64,000 bases of DNA from Actinobacteria bacterium UBA2279 (lineage in GTDB: Bacteria; Actinomycetota; Coriobacteriia; Anaerosomatales; Anaerosomataceae). The DNA is taken from the NCBI GenBank assembly GCA_002347365.1, contig DDWT01000025.1, positions 39,164 through 103,163 of the forward strand, in the 5' to 3' direction. Position 1 is the stretch's first letter, and each line of letters starts with the position of its first letter. The position numbers were made by a program, and so were the translations under genes. The notes beneath the pieces were generated by a model. That model saw only the letters and a list, made by a program, of their open reading frames with translations. It did no database searches and was not told the DNA's origin. This document shows positions 33,402-42,445 of the stretch, piece after piece.

Positions 33402-35416
33402 CAGCTGCTGAGGCCGATCCCCGGAACTCCGCGCGTCTCGTAAGACCTCACGACGCGGACTGCGTTGTGGCTCTGCTCGGCAATCCCAACGTGGGCAAGT
33501 CCACGCTCATGAACCTTCTGACGGGCCTCGGCGTGTCGACTGCGCACTATCCCGGAACGACCAGGGAGGTCCGATTCGCGCTTACCACGTTCGGCCGGGA
33601 GACGTTCACCGTAGCTGACTTGCCCGGTGCCTACTCGCTGTATACGACGAACGAGGAGAGCTGGGTATCTCGGCGCGCCCTGCTCGATGTGCGCCCGGAT
33701 GCGGTGACCTTGGTCGCAGATGCCGGTAACCTCGCAAGGAATCTGGGGCTTGTTCTCGAGGTACTGGATCTGGGGATTCCGTGCGTCGTCGCCGTGAACC
33801 TTGCCGACGAAGCCGGCCGCGCGGGCATCGTCATCGATACCGACACGCTTTCCGTGCGATTGGGAGTCCCGGTCATCGAGACGGTCGCGACCCAGGGACT
33901 CGGCATCAATGATCTCGTCGCGGCGGCGCTGCGGGTTAGCGCTGGTGTGCGGCCACCTGCACCACGGTACTCGGCATCTGTCGAGTCGGCGATCCATACG
34001 GTGGCCGCCAGAGCAAGCGCGATAGAGGAGCGTCCCTACGGATTGAGCCCAAGAGCGCTTGCATTCCAACTCCTGGCGGCTGCGGAGGATTTCACGGTCT
34101 TCTTCGAACCCGGCGATCCGGGTGCATCACTTGTCGCAGAGGCTGAGTCGATCAGGAACCGCATACACAGTGATCACGGAGAGAGCGCTCACGTGTGGCT
34201 ATCTCGCGAGCGCGGGGCACGTGCCGAGGATCTCGCACGCGAGGTCATCTCGAAGTCCGAGCGTCCTTCCAGGCGCAGTGGCTGGACCATCGCCACATCC
34301 GCGTGGACGGGTTTTCCGCTTCTTCTTGGAGTGCTCGCCGCGGTGTTTCTGTTCCTGTTCTTCATCGGCGATCTGTTGGCAAGCGGGTTCTCCTCGATGT
34401 GGTCGAGCTTCGTCTCGCCGGTGATAACGTCATTCGTCACCGGCCTTCTCGGCCAGGGGAGTCTTGCCCGGACCCTACTCTGGGGATTCGACACGGGTAT
34501 CCAGGCGTCCCTTGCCATCGGCCTGCCCTACATCCTGACGTTCTATGTGATCCTCGGCTTTCTGGAAGACACCGGCTATCTCAATGCCGTTGCTTTCCTC
34601 GCGGACCGTGCTATGCATCGAATCGGACTGCATGGACATGCCCTGATCCCCCTTGTAGCGGCCGCCGGGTGCAGTGTCCCGGCCGTGCTTGCGGTTCGGT
34701 CGCTGCCTGATCGACGGGAACGACTGATCGCATCCACACTGGTTGCTATGGTTCCTTGCAGTGCGCGAACTGCGGTGGTGCTTGGCGCAGTCGGCCACTT
34801 CATCGGCATCGGGCCCGCAGTCGGGGTGCTTTCCGTTGTATTCGTCCTGTGGGTCCTCACTGGTCTGGGCCTTAACGCGATACTGCCGGGCCGGTCCGCA
34901 GGACTCGTGATGGAGGTCTTCCCGTTCAGGCGCCCTTCTCTTAGAGGGGTCCTCCGGAAAGCGTGGATCCAGTTCCGCGAGTTCCTGTTCGTTGCGACTC
35001 CCATTGTGATCGCAGGGAGTCTCGTACTTGGCGGACTCTACGAGACCGGGCTTCTTGTCCGACTGGCCGAACCGCTCGCACCGATAGTGGAAAACTGGCT
35101 CGGCCTGCCGGCGATAGCGGGATTGACTCTACTTATCGGCACCCTGCGCAAAGAGTTGGCGTTGCAGTTGCTTGTCGTGATGGCGGTCGCGGTCATGGGC
35201 GTTGCGGCCACCGATCTGACATCATTCATGACTCCGACGAACCTGTTCGTGTATGCGCTCGTCAACACACTGGCAGTGCCGTGTGTCTCTACTATCGCCG
35301 TTCTCTCCAGAGAGCATGGCTGGTGGCGAACCGCATGCATCGTGGGTTTCACGATCGTGCTTGGCGTTGTAGCGGGGGGCGTGTTCGCACATTTGCTTCC
35401 CGCGCTTGGCGCATAG
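33398..35416 (+). CDS. feoB: Ferrous iron transporter FeoB
   Basis: Membrane GTPase-transporter for Fe2+. 672 residues. The cytosolic G domain shows LLGNPNVGKSTLMNLLTG (~28-45), the switch region HYPGTTREV and DLPGAYSLY. The membrane domain from ~290 has about eight hydrophobic segments, with the gate-like motifs CSVPAVLAVRSLPDRRER and PCSARTAV typical of FeoB. No separate feoA is present; the FeoA-like fold is instead part of the upstream regulator. It starts at GTG 33398 inside the regulator stop. Confidence 0.95.
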   Translation: MTAAEADPRNSARLVRPHDADCVVALLGNPNVGKSTLMNLLTGLGVSTAHYPGTTREVRFALTTFGRETFTVADLPGAYSLYTTNEESWVSRRALLDVRPDAVTLVADAGNLARNLGLVLEVLDLGIPCVVAVNLADEAGRAGIVIDTDTLSVRLGVPVIETVATQGLGINDLVAAALRVSAGVRPPAPRYSASVESAIHTVAARASAIEERPYGLSPRALAFQLLAAAEDFTVFFEPGDPGASLVAEAESIRNRIHSDHGESAHVWLSRERGARAEDLAREVISKSERPSRRSGWTIATSAWTGFPLLLGVLAAVFLFLFFIGDLLASGFSSMWSSFVSPVITSFVTGLLGQGSLARTLLWGFDTGIQASLAIGLPYILTFYVILGFLEDTGYLNAVAFLADRAMHRIGLHGHALIPLVAAAGCSVPAVLAVRSLPDRRERLIASTLVAMVPCSARTAVVLGAVGHFIGIGPAVGVLSVVFVLWVLTGLGLNAILPGRSAGLVMEVFPFRRPSLRGVLRKAWIQFREFLFVATPIVIAGSLVLGGLYETGLLVRLAEPLAPIVENWLGLPAIAGLTLLIGTLRKELALQLLVVMAVAVMGVAATDLTSFMTPTNLFVYALVNTLAVPCVSTIAVLSREHGWWRTACIVGFTIVLGVVAGGVFAHLLPALGA

Positions 35417-35434
35417 AGGGATGGAAAGGGGACT

Positions 35435-36766
35435 ATGCACAGACGACTAGGGCTCGTTGGCACGTACGCTGTGCAGAGCCTCATCCTCACGATCATGATG
35501 GCAGTAGTCCTTAGCGTGGCGGTCTCTTGGCGCATGGATGCCGCCATCGTCGATGCATCAGGTCGTTCCGCCGCTCTTGCGGTCAACTCCTTGATCGCAC
35601 ACGAGCTCGAGATCACACCACTCGACCAGCTTCGCTCCGGGGAGGCGCTGGCTCGTTTCAATACCGACGTCCGGGACAACCTGTTCGCCAGTGGTATCGA
35701 TACGATCAAGATATGGAATACGGACGCAACGCTGGTGTATTCATCTGACGGCGCCGACGTCGGCAGGTCGTTCCCTGAGGCCGCTGACATACGCGAAGCG
35801 CTCTCAGGTCAAACCGTATCGCAAGTCGTCCGGAAGCCGGATGCGGAGAACCGTGTCCAGTTCGAGCGCATCGGAACGCTCGTGGAGGTCTACTCGCCAC
35901 TCTTCGTGGCGGGCGATGACGCGGCGATCGGCGTGTTCGAGATCTATCAGACATACGGGCCTGTGCAGGCTGCCATCAACGAGACACGGCTCGTGATATG
36001 GACGGTCGTCGTCGCGGGCGCATTTCTGCTCTACTTCACGCAGTTGCAGATCGTACGGCGAGCCGCAGCGCGTCTGAAGGCAGCCGAGAATGAAACGCGT
36101 TTCATGAACTCGCGACTTGAGGACTCCTTGCGGGACTTGGAGGAGCACTCGGTGGGTACGCTGCAGGCGCTACTCTCGGCCGTTGATGCCAAGGACAGCT
36201 ACACGGCCCGTCACTCCGTCAGTGTCACCGACTATGCTCTGGCGATCGGCCGGCGGCTTCAGCTCACGGCGGACGAGATGCTGCTGATCGAGCAGGCAGG
36301 ACTGCTGCATGACATCGGAAAGATCGGTGTCCCCGAGAGCATTCTGCTCAAGCCATCGAAGTTGACGCCTGAGGAACGGGCGAGCATCGAGGAGCACAGC
36401 GACATCGGGGCTCGTATCCTGGAGTCCATACCATTCGTTCGAGACCTGATCCCTGTCGTTCGATATCACCACGAGTGGTGGGATGGTAGCGGCTACCCTG
36501 AAGGTCTTGCCGGGGAGCGGATCCCTCGTCTGGCGCGGGTACTAGCTGTCGCCGACGCGTTCGATGCGATGATGTCCGACCGCCCGTACCGGGTGGCGAT
36601 GCACCTGAAGGACGCCAGGGAAGAACTACTGCATTGCCGAGGGCGGCAGTTCGATCCCGAATGTGCGGATGCACTGCTCGAGGCTCTTGACGCTGGGGAG
36701 CTCTGGGGAGTCGGAGCGCACGCATCCGGAACTCGTGACGAGCTCATCCCGCTGACGGTGACCTGA
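35435..36766 (+). CDS. Membrane-anchored HD-GYP domain protein
   Basis: Predicted cyclic di-GMP phosphodiesterase or related signalling enzyme, 443 residues. One N-terminal membrane segment (~8-30), an extracytoplasmic sensor region (~31-180), a second membrane segment (~185-205), a short coiled coil, then HD-GYP (~245-425). In the HD-GYP domain HSVSVTDYAL, LLHDIGKIGVPE, IEEHSDIGARIL and YHHEWWDGSGYPEGL carry the metal-binding His/Asp residues and the GYP triad. The catalytic residues look intact. GGAAAGGGG precedes the ATG by 5 nt. It follows feoB by 18 nt and may share its transcript; no diguanylate cyclase is in the window. Confidence 0.9.
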   Translation: MHRRLGLVGTYAVQSLILTIMMAVVLSVAVSWRMDAAIVDASGRSAALAVNSLIAHELEITPLDQLRSGEALARFNTDVRDNLFASGIDTIKIWNTDATLVYSSDGADVGRSFPEAADIREALSGQTVSQVVRKPDAENRVQFERIGTLVEVYSPLFVAGDDAAIGVFEIYQTYGPVQAAINETRLVIWTVVVAGAFLLYFTQLQIVRRAAARLKAAENETRFMNSRLEDSLRDLEEHSVGTLQALLSAVDAKDSYTARHSVSVTDYALAIGRRLQLTADEMLLIEQAGLLHDIGKIGVPESILLKPSKLTPEERASIEEHSDIGARILESIPFVRDLIPVVRYHHEWWDGSGYPEGLAGERIPRLARVLAVADAFDAMMSDRPYRVAMHLKDAREELLHCRGRQFDPECADALLEALDAGELWGVGAHASGTRDELIPLTVT

Positions 36767-36824
36767 CCCGTACTCATCGCGACAGATCCACATTCCGTAT
36801 GACCGTCCGGGTGTCAGTGCTCTC

Positions 36825-36853
36825 TTGTATACCGAACATGTGTTCGATATACT
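36825..36853 (+). promoter_or_regulatory. SOS promoter with LexA box
   Basis: TTGTAT (36825-36830), 17-bp spacer, TATACT (36848-36853). The spacer is almost filled by the perfect palindrome CGAACATGTGTTCG (36833-36846), which matches the LexA/DinR box GAAC-N4-GTTC of Gram-positive bacteria. LexA bound here would block RNA polymerase. An 8-bp leader hairpin follows (36860-36867 with 36891-36898). Confidence 0.88.
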
Positions 36854-36924
36854 GAAAGCGCCGGGCGTGGACCCCTGAGAGCTCCTTCCGCGCCCGGCAT
36901 CTCACCCTCGGAAGGCTGTCTCCC

Positions 36925-37341
36925 ATGGGCCGGAACCGCGCTATCAAACAGTTCGATCCCCGCAAGACCGGTCAACCGATCGATCTGTTCACCGAACGCG
37001 ACACACGCCTGCCTGTTGTACTCGAGCTACTCAAAAGCCCATGGCTCCTGCGCGCCTCGGAGCTCCCCGAACGCCAATCCGGTTCGGGAGGAAAGCACGC
37101 TGCCCGAGAAGTGATCGTCGTTTGGAACGGCGCTCGCCGCTGCCCCGCCTCCTTTGTCGATGGGAACAAGCGCTTCGTCGTCGATGCACTCATCCAGACC
37201 TGGACAGTCGAACGTTCATGGTGGGACCTGCGCCGCCGGGTGAGTCGCCGCTGTTTTCGCGTGTTGGCCCGCGGTGGTATCTACGACCTCGCATACGACC
37301 GACTCGAGCAACAATGGCTGCTCATCGGTATCGTGGACTGA
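36925..37341 (+). CDS. DUF6504-like small protein in the DnaE2 operon
   Basis: A 138-residue soluble, Arg- and Trp-rich protein. The C-terminal half (RRCPASFVDGNKRFVVDALI, then WTVERSWWDLRR and YDLAYDRLEQQWLLIGIVD) resembles the DUF6504 domain found beside error-prone polymerase genes in Actinobacteria. GGAAGG lies 9 nt before the ATG. The LexA-box promoter is 72 nt upstream, and the polymerase gene starts 9 nt downstream, so it is part of the SOS response. In mycobacteria ImuA' and ImuB occupy this context; this protein resembles neither. Function is unknown to me. Confidence 0.75.
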   Translation: MGRNRAIKQFDPRKTGQPIDLFTERDTRLPVVLELLKSPWLLRASELPERQSGSGGKHAAREVIVVWNGARRCPASFVDGNKRFVVDALIQTWTVERSWWDLRRRVSRRCFRVLARGGIYDLAYDRLEQQWLLIGIVD

Positions 37342-37350
37342 GGTGGACCT

Positions 37351-40300
37351 ATGAGCACGTTCGTCCACCTGCACACGCACTCCCACTTCAGCTTCATGGA
37401 CGGAGCGGCGGGCATACGCGACCTTGTCGATCGCGCACTCGAGCTTGGAATGCCGTCGCTTGCGCTCACCGACCACCAGGGTCTTTACGGAGCGATCCGC
37501 TTCTACCGCTACGCGAAAGAAGTCGGTCTCCAGCCGATACTCGGTGTCGAAGTAGTAGTGCAGACCGCCGGGATCGTAGGCGAGGAGGGCGACCTGCCGC
37601 CCACCGAACGGGTGCCGATACCCGCTCTTGTCGGTTTCGGCCGAGCCGCCGGACGGGGCTTTCATCTCACCCTGCTCGTCAAAGACCTCATCGGTTACCG
37701 CAACCTGTGCCGGCTGCTTTCCCGCGCGCACGTTCGTAGTGCCGACGAGCCTTCGGTCGTCACGCTCGGTGATCTAGCACGGCATTCGGAAGGACTTATC
37801 GGCCTCTCCGGTTGTCCGAACGGAGAAGTCGGTGCGGCCGTGTTCGCAGGACTCGGTCATCGCGCCGTGCAAGCTGCACAACGTCTTGCGCGATGCTTCA
37901 CACCGGGTGACTTCTACATCGAACTCATGCATCTGCTCACGCCGGACAGCCCTCGTTATGTAGCTAGCCTGGTGTCGCTTGCCGAGAGGTGCAGGCTGCC
38001 GGTCGTCGCCACCAACAACGTGCACTATGTCCGGCCTAAAGACTTCCGCATGCACGATGTGCTTGCCTCGGCAGGAGCAAGGACGAGTCTTCCGGGGCCC
38101 TATGGGCGCACGAACGCCGAACTGTGGCTCAAGCCTGCCGGCGAGATGCGTCGCTTGTTCGCGGGTGTCCCTGAAGCGTGTGACGCCACGCTGGAGATCG
38201 CCGAGCGCTGCAACCTCGATCTAGGGCTGGGAGAGTTCCATTTCCCGGGCGTGGAGGTGCCGAAGGGGGAGACGCCTTACTCCGTACTCTCCAAGGCCGC
38301 ATGGCGCGGACTTGAGGAGCGGTATCGACCCATGACGCCAGAGGCGGTCGCACGCCTTCAGCACGAGCTCGCCATCATCCAGCAACTCGGTTTCCCGGGC
38401 TACTTCCTTGTAGTCAAAGACATCGTGGACTTCGCAAAGAGACGCGGGATCCGCTGCAGCGGGCGGGGGAGCGCGGGCGACTCCATCGTCACCTACGCGC
38501 TCGGTATCACCGACGCAGACCCCATCTCCCACGACCTGCTCTTCGAGCGCTTCCTCAACCCTGAGCGGCGTCAGATGCCCGACATCGACGTGGACTTCGA
38601 TTCGCGCCGCCGGGACGAGGTCATCGCCTACATCTACGAACGCTTCGGGCATGACCACGTGGCGATGGTGGCCACCGTGAACACGATGACGGCCCGCTCG
38701 GCGGTAAGGACCGCGGCACGCGCTTTCGGGCTGCCCATCAACGAAGTGAACGCGCTGTCGCGCCACCTTCCCTGGGTTAGTGCAAAGCGGCTTCCAGAGG
38801 TGCTGGAGACCTACCCTGAGTGCGTGAACCATCCGCTGAAAGATCGTGAGCGCTACGGACTCATCGTGGAACTCGCGACCGAACTCGACTCGACCCCGAT
38901 GCACCTGGGCACGCACCTGGGCGGGTTCATCATCACGCGAGAACCCATCGACTCCTGGATGCCGCTGCAGTGGGCTGCCAAAGGTGTGGTCGTCTCGCAG
39001 TACGACAAAGACGACATCGAGGCGCTCGGCCTCGTGAAGATGGACATCTTAGGCCTGAGGATGCACTCGGCCATAAGCGACGCCGTTGAGATGGCGCGCG
39101 CACGGGTGGGCGATGACGCGGTGCCCGAGCCTTTCACGATCGAGCCGCGCGACGACCCTCGCGTCTACGACATGATCGCCTCGGCGGATACCGTGGGTAT
39201 GTTCCAGCTTGAGAGCAGCGGCCAGCGCAATCTCGCCTCGCGCCTCAAAGAGCGCACGTTCGAAGACATCATCGCCGCGATATCGCTGTTCAGGCCGGGT
39301 CCTTTAGAGGCCGAGATGATCACGCCGTTCATCCGGCGGCGGCACGGCGTGGAGCCGGTCACGGTACCGCATCCGGCGATGGAGCCGCACCTGACGGACA
39401 CCTACGGCGTCATCATCTACCAGGAGCAGGTGCTGCGCGTCGCCCAGTCGGTCGCCGGATTCACGCTTGCCGAGGCGGACTCGCTGCGCCGCGCGATGAC
39501 CAAGGGCCGCAGCCGCGAGGAGATGGCGCGCATCCGCACACACTTCCTGGAGCGCGCATGCGGTCTGGGAGTCGAGCGTGCGGTGGCCGAGGAAGTCTTT
39601 CGGCAGCTCGAGGGCTTCGCCGCATACGGCTTTTGCAAGGCGCATGCGGCGTGCTTCGCCGTCGTCAGCTACGCCAGCGCGTGGCTGCGCACCTACTATC
39701 CGGCCGAATTCACGGCCGCGATCATGAACAACGAGCCGATGGGCTTCTACAGTCCCCGGCTCGTCCTCAACGACGCGCGCAGACACGGTACCCACGTGCT
39801 TGCGCCGCACGTCAACGCCTCCTCGGCGGAGTTCACGGTGGAAGACGAAGGGGCCTCGATACGCGTCGGGCTCAAAGACCTCCTCCACATGACCTCGCGC
39901 CTGCTCGATACGATGGCCGCCGAGCGGGACGTGCGCCCGTTTTCCGACCTCGCGGACTTCTTGCGCAGGACGCGCGCCGAGGAGCCAGCCGCCAGAAGCC
40001 TCATACGCGTAGGGGCTCTCGACGGACTGGGGGTGACCGATGCCGGGTGGCCGCCCACGCGCGACGAGATGCTCGCGCTGCTGCCCGAGCTCAAGGCGGT
40101 CATCGCCAGACAGGGCGTGGCCGGTGACGACACGTTGCTGATCGCACCTGCGCGTGCGCGGGAGCGTGACGACACCGGCCACGTCTCAGGCTGGAGCGCG
40201 GCGAGGCGACTGGGGGCGGAGCTGGAGCTTCTCGGCCTCTCGATCACCGCACACCCGCTGGAGTTCGCGACGGAGGATCTCGAAGCGCGCGGCGTGACGT

Positions 40301-40728
40301 GGGCGCGTGACCTTCGCGCGCTGCCGGACCGCACACGCGTGCGTGTGACCGGTGTACGCGAGCGGGCGCAAACGCCCCGGACCCGCTCGGGAAAACGCAC
40401 GTGCTTCCTGACGCTGGAGGACCCCACCGGACTTCTCGATGTCGTCGTCTTCGAAGACGCGCTCAACCGGGCGGGGGAGACCATCGTCAAGCACCGGGCG
40501 TACCTGGTGGACGGCATCCTGCAGAACAATCACGAGCGGGGACTGGCGATCGTCGCCGAGAAGGTCTCGCCCTACATCATCCGAACGGGTGACGGCGAGA
40601 ACGTCCGGCTGCGTCGGGGTGTAGGACTTGGGCCGATGGGACCCACGCGGCCCGGCGTGGGCGCGCCGGAAGAGGAGTCCTGGGAGGCTGCGGAGGCTGG
40701 TACGGTCTACTCGGCGGGTACCTCGTAG
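37351..40728 (+). CDS. dnaE2: Error-prone DNA polymerase III alpha subunit, DnaE2 type
   Basis: C-family polymerase for damage tolerance, 1125 residues. N-terminal PHP domain (HLHTHSHFSFMDGA, LALTDHQGLYGA), palm with catalytic Asp pair in MPDIDVDFDSRRRDEV (~409-424), the DnaE2-like block YDKDDIEALGLVKMDILGLR and finger regions (RPGPLEAEMI, YQEQVLRVAQ). A C-terminal OB fold (KRTCFLTLEDPTGLLDVVVF, ~1013-1032) completes it. The LexA box, the small upstream gene and the DnaE2-like blocks favour an SOS polymerase over the replicative DnaE. GAGGTGG precedes the ATG. Its last 22 bases overlap the end of the convergent lipoprotein gene. Confidence 0.9.
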   Translation: MSTFVHLHTHSHFSFMDGAAGIRDLVDRALELGMPSLALTDHQGLYGAIRFYRYAKEVGLQPILGVEVVVQTAGIVGEEGDLPPTERVPIPALVGFGRAAGRGFHLTLLVKDLIGYRNLCRLLSRAHVRSADEPSVVTLGDLARHSEGLIGLSGCPNGEVGAAVFAGLGHRAVQAAQRLARCFTPGDFYIELMHLLTPDSPRYVASLVSLAERCRLPVVATNNVHYVRPKDFRMHDVLASAGARTSLPGPYGRTNAELWLKPAGEMRRLFAGVPEACDATLEIAERCNLDLGLGEFHFPGVEVPKGETPYSVLSKAAWRGLEERYRPMTPEAVARLQHELAIIQQLGFPGYFLVVKDIVDFAKRRGIRCSGRGSAGDSIVTYALGITDADPISHDLLFERFLNPERRQMPDIDVDFDSRRRDEVIAYIYERFGHDHVAMVATVNTMTARSAVRTAARAFGLPINEVNALSRHLPWVSAKRLPEVLETYPECVNHPLKDRERYGLIVELATELDSTPMHLGTHLGGFIITREPIDSWMPLQWAAKGVVVSQYDKDDIEALGLVKMDILGLRMHSAISDAVEMARARVGDDAVPEPFTIEPRDDPRVYDMIASADTVGMFQLESSGQRNLASRLKERTFEDIIAAISLFRPGPLEAEMITPFIRRRHGVEPVTVPHPAMEPHLTDTYGVIIYQEQVLRVAQSVAGFTLAEADSLRRAMTKGRSREEMARIRTHFLERACGLGVERAVAEEVFRQLEGFAAYGFCKAHAACFAVVSYASAWLRTYYPAEFTAAIMNNEPMGFYSPRLVLNDARRHGTHVLAPHVNASSAEFTVEDEGASIRVGLKDLLHMTSRLLDTMAAERDVRPFSDLADFLRRTRAEEPAARSLIRVGALDGLGVTDAGWPPTRDEMLALLPELKAVIARQGVAGDDTLLIAPARARERDDTGHVSGWSAARRLGAELELLGLSITAHPLEFATEDLEARGVTWARDLRALPDRTRVRVTGVRERAQTPRTRSGKRTCFLTLEDPTGLLDVVVFEDALNRAGETIVKHRAYLVDGILQNNHERGLAIVAEKVSPYIIRTGDGENVRLRRGVGLGPMGPTRPGVGAPEEESWEAAEAGTVYSAGTS

Positions 40729-41150
40729 ACGTCGTCAGCGATGATCTCCGGACCTGCCATGCGGATCGAGACACCGTCACTCATCACGCCGTCAGCGACG
40801 ACGAGCTTGCCCTCGAGCGAGCATGCGGAGGTGTCGAGCTCACCCATGTTCGCGATGACGGCGACGACAGGTGAACCTTCCGGCACCTCGCCCGGCTCGA
40901 CGTCATACAGCGCCCAGAACCCGCCCTCGAGCTCGCTGTAACCGAGAACGCCCACTGCACGAGAACGCCCTTCAGCCAGATCCGTCACCCCCACAGCGAA
41001 CGACTCCCGGGCGTCGCCGGCAACTTCGCCTGCTCCGGTGTCAGCGATGGCCGGTTCATCCACGGGTGTCGTATCACTCTGACAGCCACTCACGAGGCCG
41101 GCCACGAGCGCCATCCCCAAAAGCACGGCCGCAGTCCTACTCTTCTTCAT
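40707..41150 (-). CDS. Small predicted lipoprotein
   Basis: About 147 residues. An N-terminal MKKSRTAAVLLGMALVAG stretch ending in the lipobox LVSGC predicts export and lipid attachment; a Thr/Asp/Glu-rich linker and a small beta-rich domain follow. I do not recognise the domain. ATG 41150 has GAGGGGG upstream at suitable spacing; ATG 41153 is the alternative. The start lies inside the last codons of dinB, so expression is coupled to that polymerase. The 3' end overlaps dnaE2 convergently. Confidence 0.75.
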   Translation of the reverse strand: MKKSRTAAVLLGMALVAGLVSGCQSDTTPVDEPAIADTGAGEVAGDARESFAVGVTDLAEGRSRAVGVLGYSELEGGFWALYDVEPGEVPEGSPVVAVIANMGELDTSACSLEGKLVVADGVMSDGVSIRMAGPEIIADDVYEVPAE

Positions 41151-42366
41151 CATCCGCCCCCTCGACATCTTCGCCTCTACGCAGACCACGTACCCCGAAA
41201 CCGAGAGCATCATCCCCAAAACGCTCCCGGATACGATCCACTCCCTCGGCCAGTGCGCGATCGTGCGATCTGTCGGCAGCCTCCGGGTCATCCAGCAGGC
41301 CGAGCTGCAGTGCGGCCTGCCCGAAGCCGCTGACACCGAAGCCGAGCAGCCTGAGCCCCGCGCCGGGAGTCCATACCTCGGAGAGCAGAGTCGTTGCGAC
41401 AGGGAGGATATCGGATTCGATATCCGCGGCGACAGGTACGGTCCGACTCACGGTCTGGGTGCTGAAATCCGCATACCGCAACTTCACGGTGAACGTACGA
41501 CCGGCGAGCCCATGCCGACGCAAACGCCTGGCCACACGCTCAACCAGCCTGCGCAACTCCGCCTCAACGTCCTCGCGTGTGCGGATATCGGTCCTGAAGG
41601 TGTGTTCCGCCGAGACGGACTTGCGACTACTGTCTGCAGCAACGGGGCGTAGGTCTATTCCCCTGGCTCGCCGTACAAGGTCAGGACCTCCGGAGCCGAA
41701 CAGCTGTATCGCCGAACGCTCGTCGAGTGCGGCGAGCTCGCCAAGGGTCCTGACCGCCACGCCGCGCAATCGGTCCCTGGTTGCCCGCCCGATCCCCGGC
41801 AGTGCGGTCACAGGCAGCGACGCGAGGAAGGCTGCCTCTTGCCCGGGTCGAACGACCGTCAGCCCACGGGGCTTCTGCGCATCCGAGGCGATCTTCGCGA
41901 CTGTCTTCCCGGAAGCGATGCCGATCGAGCACGTCACGCCGAGTCCGGTGACTCTTCGCTGAATCTCCTTCGCGACAGCGACCGGGTCTGTACCATGTTC
42001 GCCCGGAGTGACATCCAGGTACGCCTCATCGATAGACGTCGGCTGCACATACGGGGTCTCGTCTCGCATGATCTCGCGTACCGCCCGCGACATCTCCTCG
42101 TATCGCGAGAAGTTGGGTGAAGCCCAGACTGCGTCGGGACACAAGCGCGCCGCACGTGCTGCGGGCATGGCGGAGTGCACGCCGAACACGCGTGCCTCGT
42201 AGCTGGCAGTCGATACAACACCCCGGCCGTCGCGAGAACCTCCCACGATAACGGGCCTGCCCCGCCACTCCGGGTGGTCGAGCTGTTCCACCGAAGCGAA
42301 GAAGGCGTCCATGTCCACGTGCATGATCGCGGGTCCTGACCACACATTGTCGGCTGAGGTATTCAT
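41137..42366 (-). CDS. dinB: DNA polymerase IV (Y family)
   Basis: Lesion-bypass polymerase, 409 residues. Catalytic motifs: IMHVDMDAFFASVEQL (~14-29) and TSIDEAYLDVTPGE (~105) supply the three carboxylates; the helix-hairpin-helix SLPVTALPGIGRATRDRL is at ~180. A QLGLLDD stretch near residue 360 could be the sliding-clamp binding motif. A TAGACT -10 ends 6 nt before the ATG with no Shine-Dalgarno, suggesting a leaderless mRNA. I found no LexA box in front of it. Confidence 0.93.
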   Translation of the reverse strand: MNTSADNVWSGPAIMHVDMDAFFASVEQLDHPEWRGRPVIVGGSRDGRGVVSTASYEARVFGVHSAMPAARAARLCPDAVWASPNFSRYEEMSRAVREIMRDETPYVQPTSIDEAYLDVTPGEHGTDPVAVAKEIQRRVTGLGVTCSIGIASGKTVAKIASDAQKPRGLTVVRPGQEAAFLASLPVTALPGIGRATRDRLRGVAVRTLGELAALDERSAIQLFGSGGPDLVRRARGIDLRPVAADSSRKSVSAEHTFRTDIRTREDVEAELRRLVERVARRLRRHGLAGRTFTVKLRYADFSTQTVSRTVPVAADIESDILPVATTLLSEVWTPGAGLRLLGFGVSGFGQAALQLGLLDDPEAADRSHDRALAEGVDRIRERFGDDALGFGVRGLRRGEDVEGADDEEE

Positions 42367-42445
42367 CTGCCCAGTCTAATGCGGGCTGGTTGCGGCCACC
42401 ATACGACCGCTACACTGCTTGCAGGAACCTGACGAAAGGTCACGC

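Noticed and set aside
42367..42445. A LexA box between dinB and nfo
   Set aside because: No GAAC-N4-GTTC or close variant was found there; the only clear box is at 36833-36846.
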